A stretch of 64,000 nt of DNA from Anaerobranca californiensis DSM 14826 (GTDB lineage Bacteria > Bacillota > Proteinivoracia > Proteinivoracales > Proteinivoracaceae): assembly GCF_900142275.1 (NCBI RefSeq), contig NZ_FRAI01000008.1:36979-100978 (forward strand), given 5' to 3'. This document shows, in pieces, positions 63,478 through 64,000 of this stretch; position 1 is the stretch's first letter; the number at the start of each line of letters is the position of its first letter. A program made the translations under genes and the position numbers. The notes under the pieces were generated by a model that was given only the letters and a program-made list of their open reading frames with translations, did not search any database and was not told the DNA's origin.

Positions 63478-64000
63478 TTATTCAAGGATGTCTACAACAA
63501 CTCCAGCACCTACAGTTCTACCACCTTCACGGATAGCGAACCTTAGTCCTTGCTCGATGGCAATTGGGGTAATAAGCTCAACGGTGATTTTAACGTTGTC
63601 ACCAGGCATTACCATTTCAGTTCCTTCTGGTAAAGTGATTACACCGGTTACGTCAGTGGTACGGAAATAGAATTGTGGACGGTAACCGTTAAAGAATGGG
63701 CTGTGACGACCACCTTCTTCTTTTGTTAAAACGTAAACTTCTGCAGTGTATTTTTTGTGTGCTTTAATTGAGCCAGGCTTACATAATACTTGACCACGCT
63801 CTACCTCAGTACGGTCAACACCCCTTAATAATGCACCGATGTTGTCACCTGCTTGAGCTTGATCTAACATCTTTCTGAACATCTCTACTCCTGTACATAC
63901 AGTTTTCTTAGGCTCATCGCTGAAACCTACGATTTGTACTTCATCACCAACTTTGATTACTCCACGCTCTACACGGCCTGTAACTACTGTACCACGACCG
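63478..64000 (-). CDS. tuf: elongation factor Tu (N-terminal part outside window)
   Basis: The C-terminal 173 residues of EF-Tu, open to the window edge. It covers the end of domain II ([40 protein letters not shown]) and domain III ([20 protein letters not shown]) and ends [20 protein letters not shown]. The G domain lies beyond position 64000. tuf just ahead of rpsJ is the common Firmicutes order. Confidence 0.98.
   Translation of the reverse strand, partial: GRGTVVTGRVERGVIKVGDEVQIVGFSDEPKKTVCTGVEMFRKMLDQAQAGDNIGALLRGVDRTEVERGQVLCKPGSIKAHKKYTAEVYVLTKEEGGRHSPFFNGYRPQFYFRTTDVTGVITLPEGTEMVMPGDNVKITVELITPIAIEQGLRFAIREGGRTVGAGVVVDILE

Overview
The window looks like chromosomal DNA from a low-GC, anaerobic, amino-acid-fermenting Firmicute of the Clostridia type. 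The evidence is AT-rich intergenic DNA, strong AGGAGG-type ribosome binding sites, a zinc-type S14, a glmS ribozyme, ferredoxin-dependent proteins and a complete arginine/ornithine fermentation operon. I could not assign a genus from sequence alone; an Anaerobranca-like alkaliphile is only a guess. Nearly every gene lies on the minus strand, so operons read from high to low coordinates.

Layout by region. (1) 1-1663: a chemotaxis receptor cut by the window edge. (2) 1836-6366: an XRE/cupin regulator followed by a potABCD polyamine importer and a small ferredoxin. (3) 6569-7429: a DegV lipid-binding protein. (4) 7574-11683: a seven-gene cluster of three Mrp/MinD-type ATPases (two with an inserted ferredoxin domain), two NifX/NifB-like small proteins, a Fur-family regulator and a DUF134 protein. 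It is preceded by a consensus sigma-A promoter flanked by two matching 20-bp palindromes. (5) 11945-24100: an accessory region with an EEP nuclease, a pRiA4b ORF3-like protein, three nearly full-length insertion sequences (ISLre2-, IS4- and IS256-type), an IS3 scrap, a truncated DarT/DUF4433-like gene, Uma2-like and RHS-like debris, unusual repeats, and a UbiB/CmpB-like/HD gene trio. (6) 24103-29425: cdaA-cdaR-glmM-glmS, with a glmS ribozyme ahead of glmS. (7) 29843-42553: a sigma-54 activator followed by a ten-gene operon (ord-ortA-ortB-oraS-oraE-mutL/glmL-like-orr-arcA-argF-arcC) with a textbook -24/-12 promoter. (8) 42630-64000: cwlD, rplM-rpsI, truA, the ECF transporter module, and the S10-spc-alpha ribosomal superoperon from tuf to rplQ.

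How the genes work together. The arginine/ornithine operon encodes arginine deiminase, ornithine carbamoyltransferase and carbamate kinase, which make ATP, and then the oxidative ornithine branch. Ornithine racemase gives D-ornithine, the B12/PLP aminomutase OraSE gives 2,4-diaminopentanoate, Ord deaminates it oxidatively, and the OrtAB thiolase gives acetyl-CoA plus alanine. No arginine/ornithine antiporter gene is present, which fits ornithine being consumed. The cda-glm operon joins c-di-AMP synthesis to amino-sugar synthesis.

The most interesting signals are the dual palindromes around the promoter of the Mrp/MinD/NifX cluster, the sigma-54 arginine-to-acetyl-CoA operon, hairpins that appear to hide the translation start of two different transposases, and the repeat-rich gene graveyard at 17.7-19.1 kb with a long-stem element at 17948-18071.
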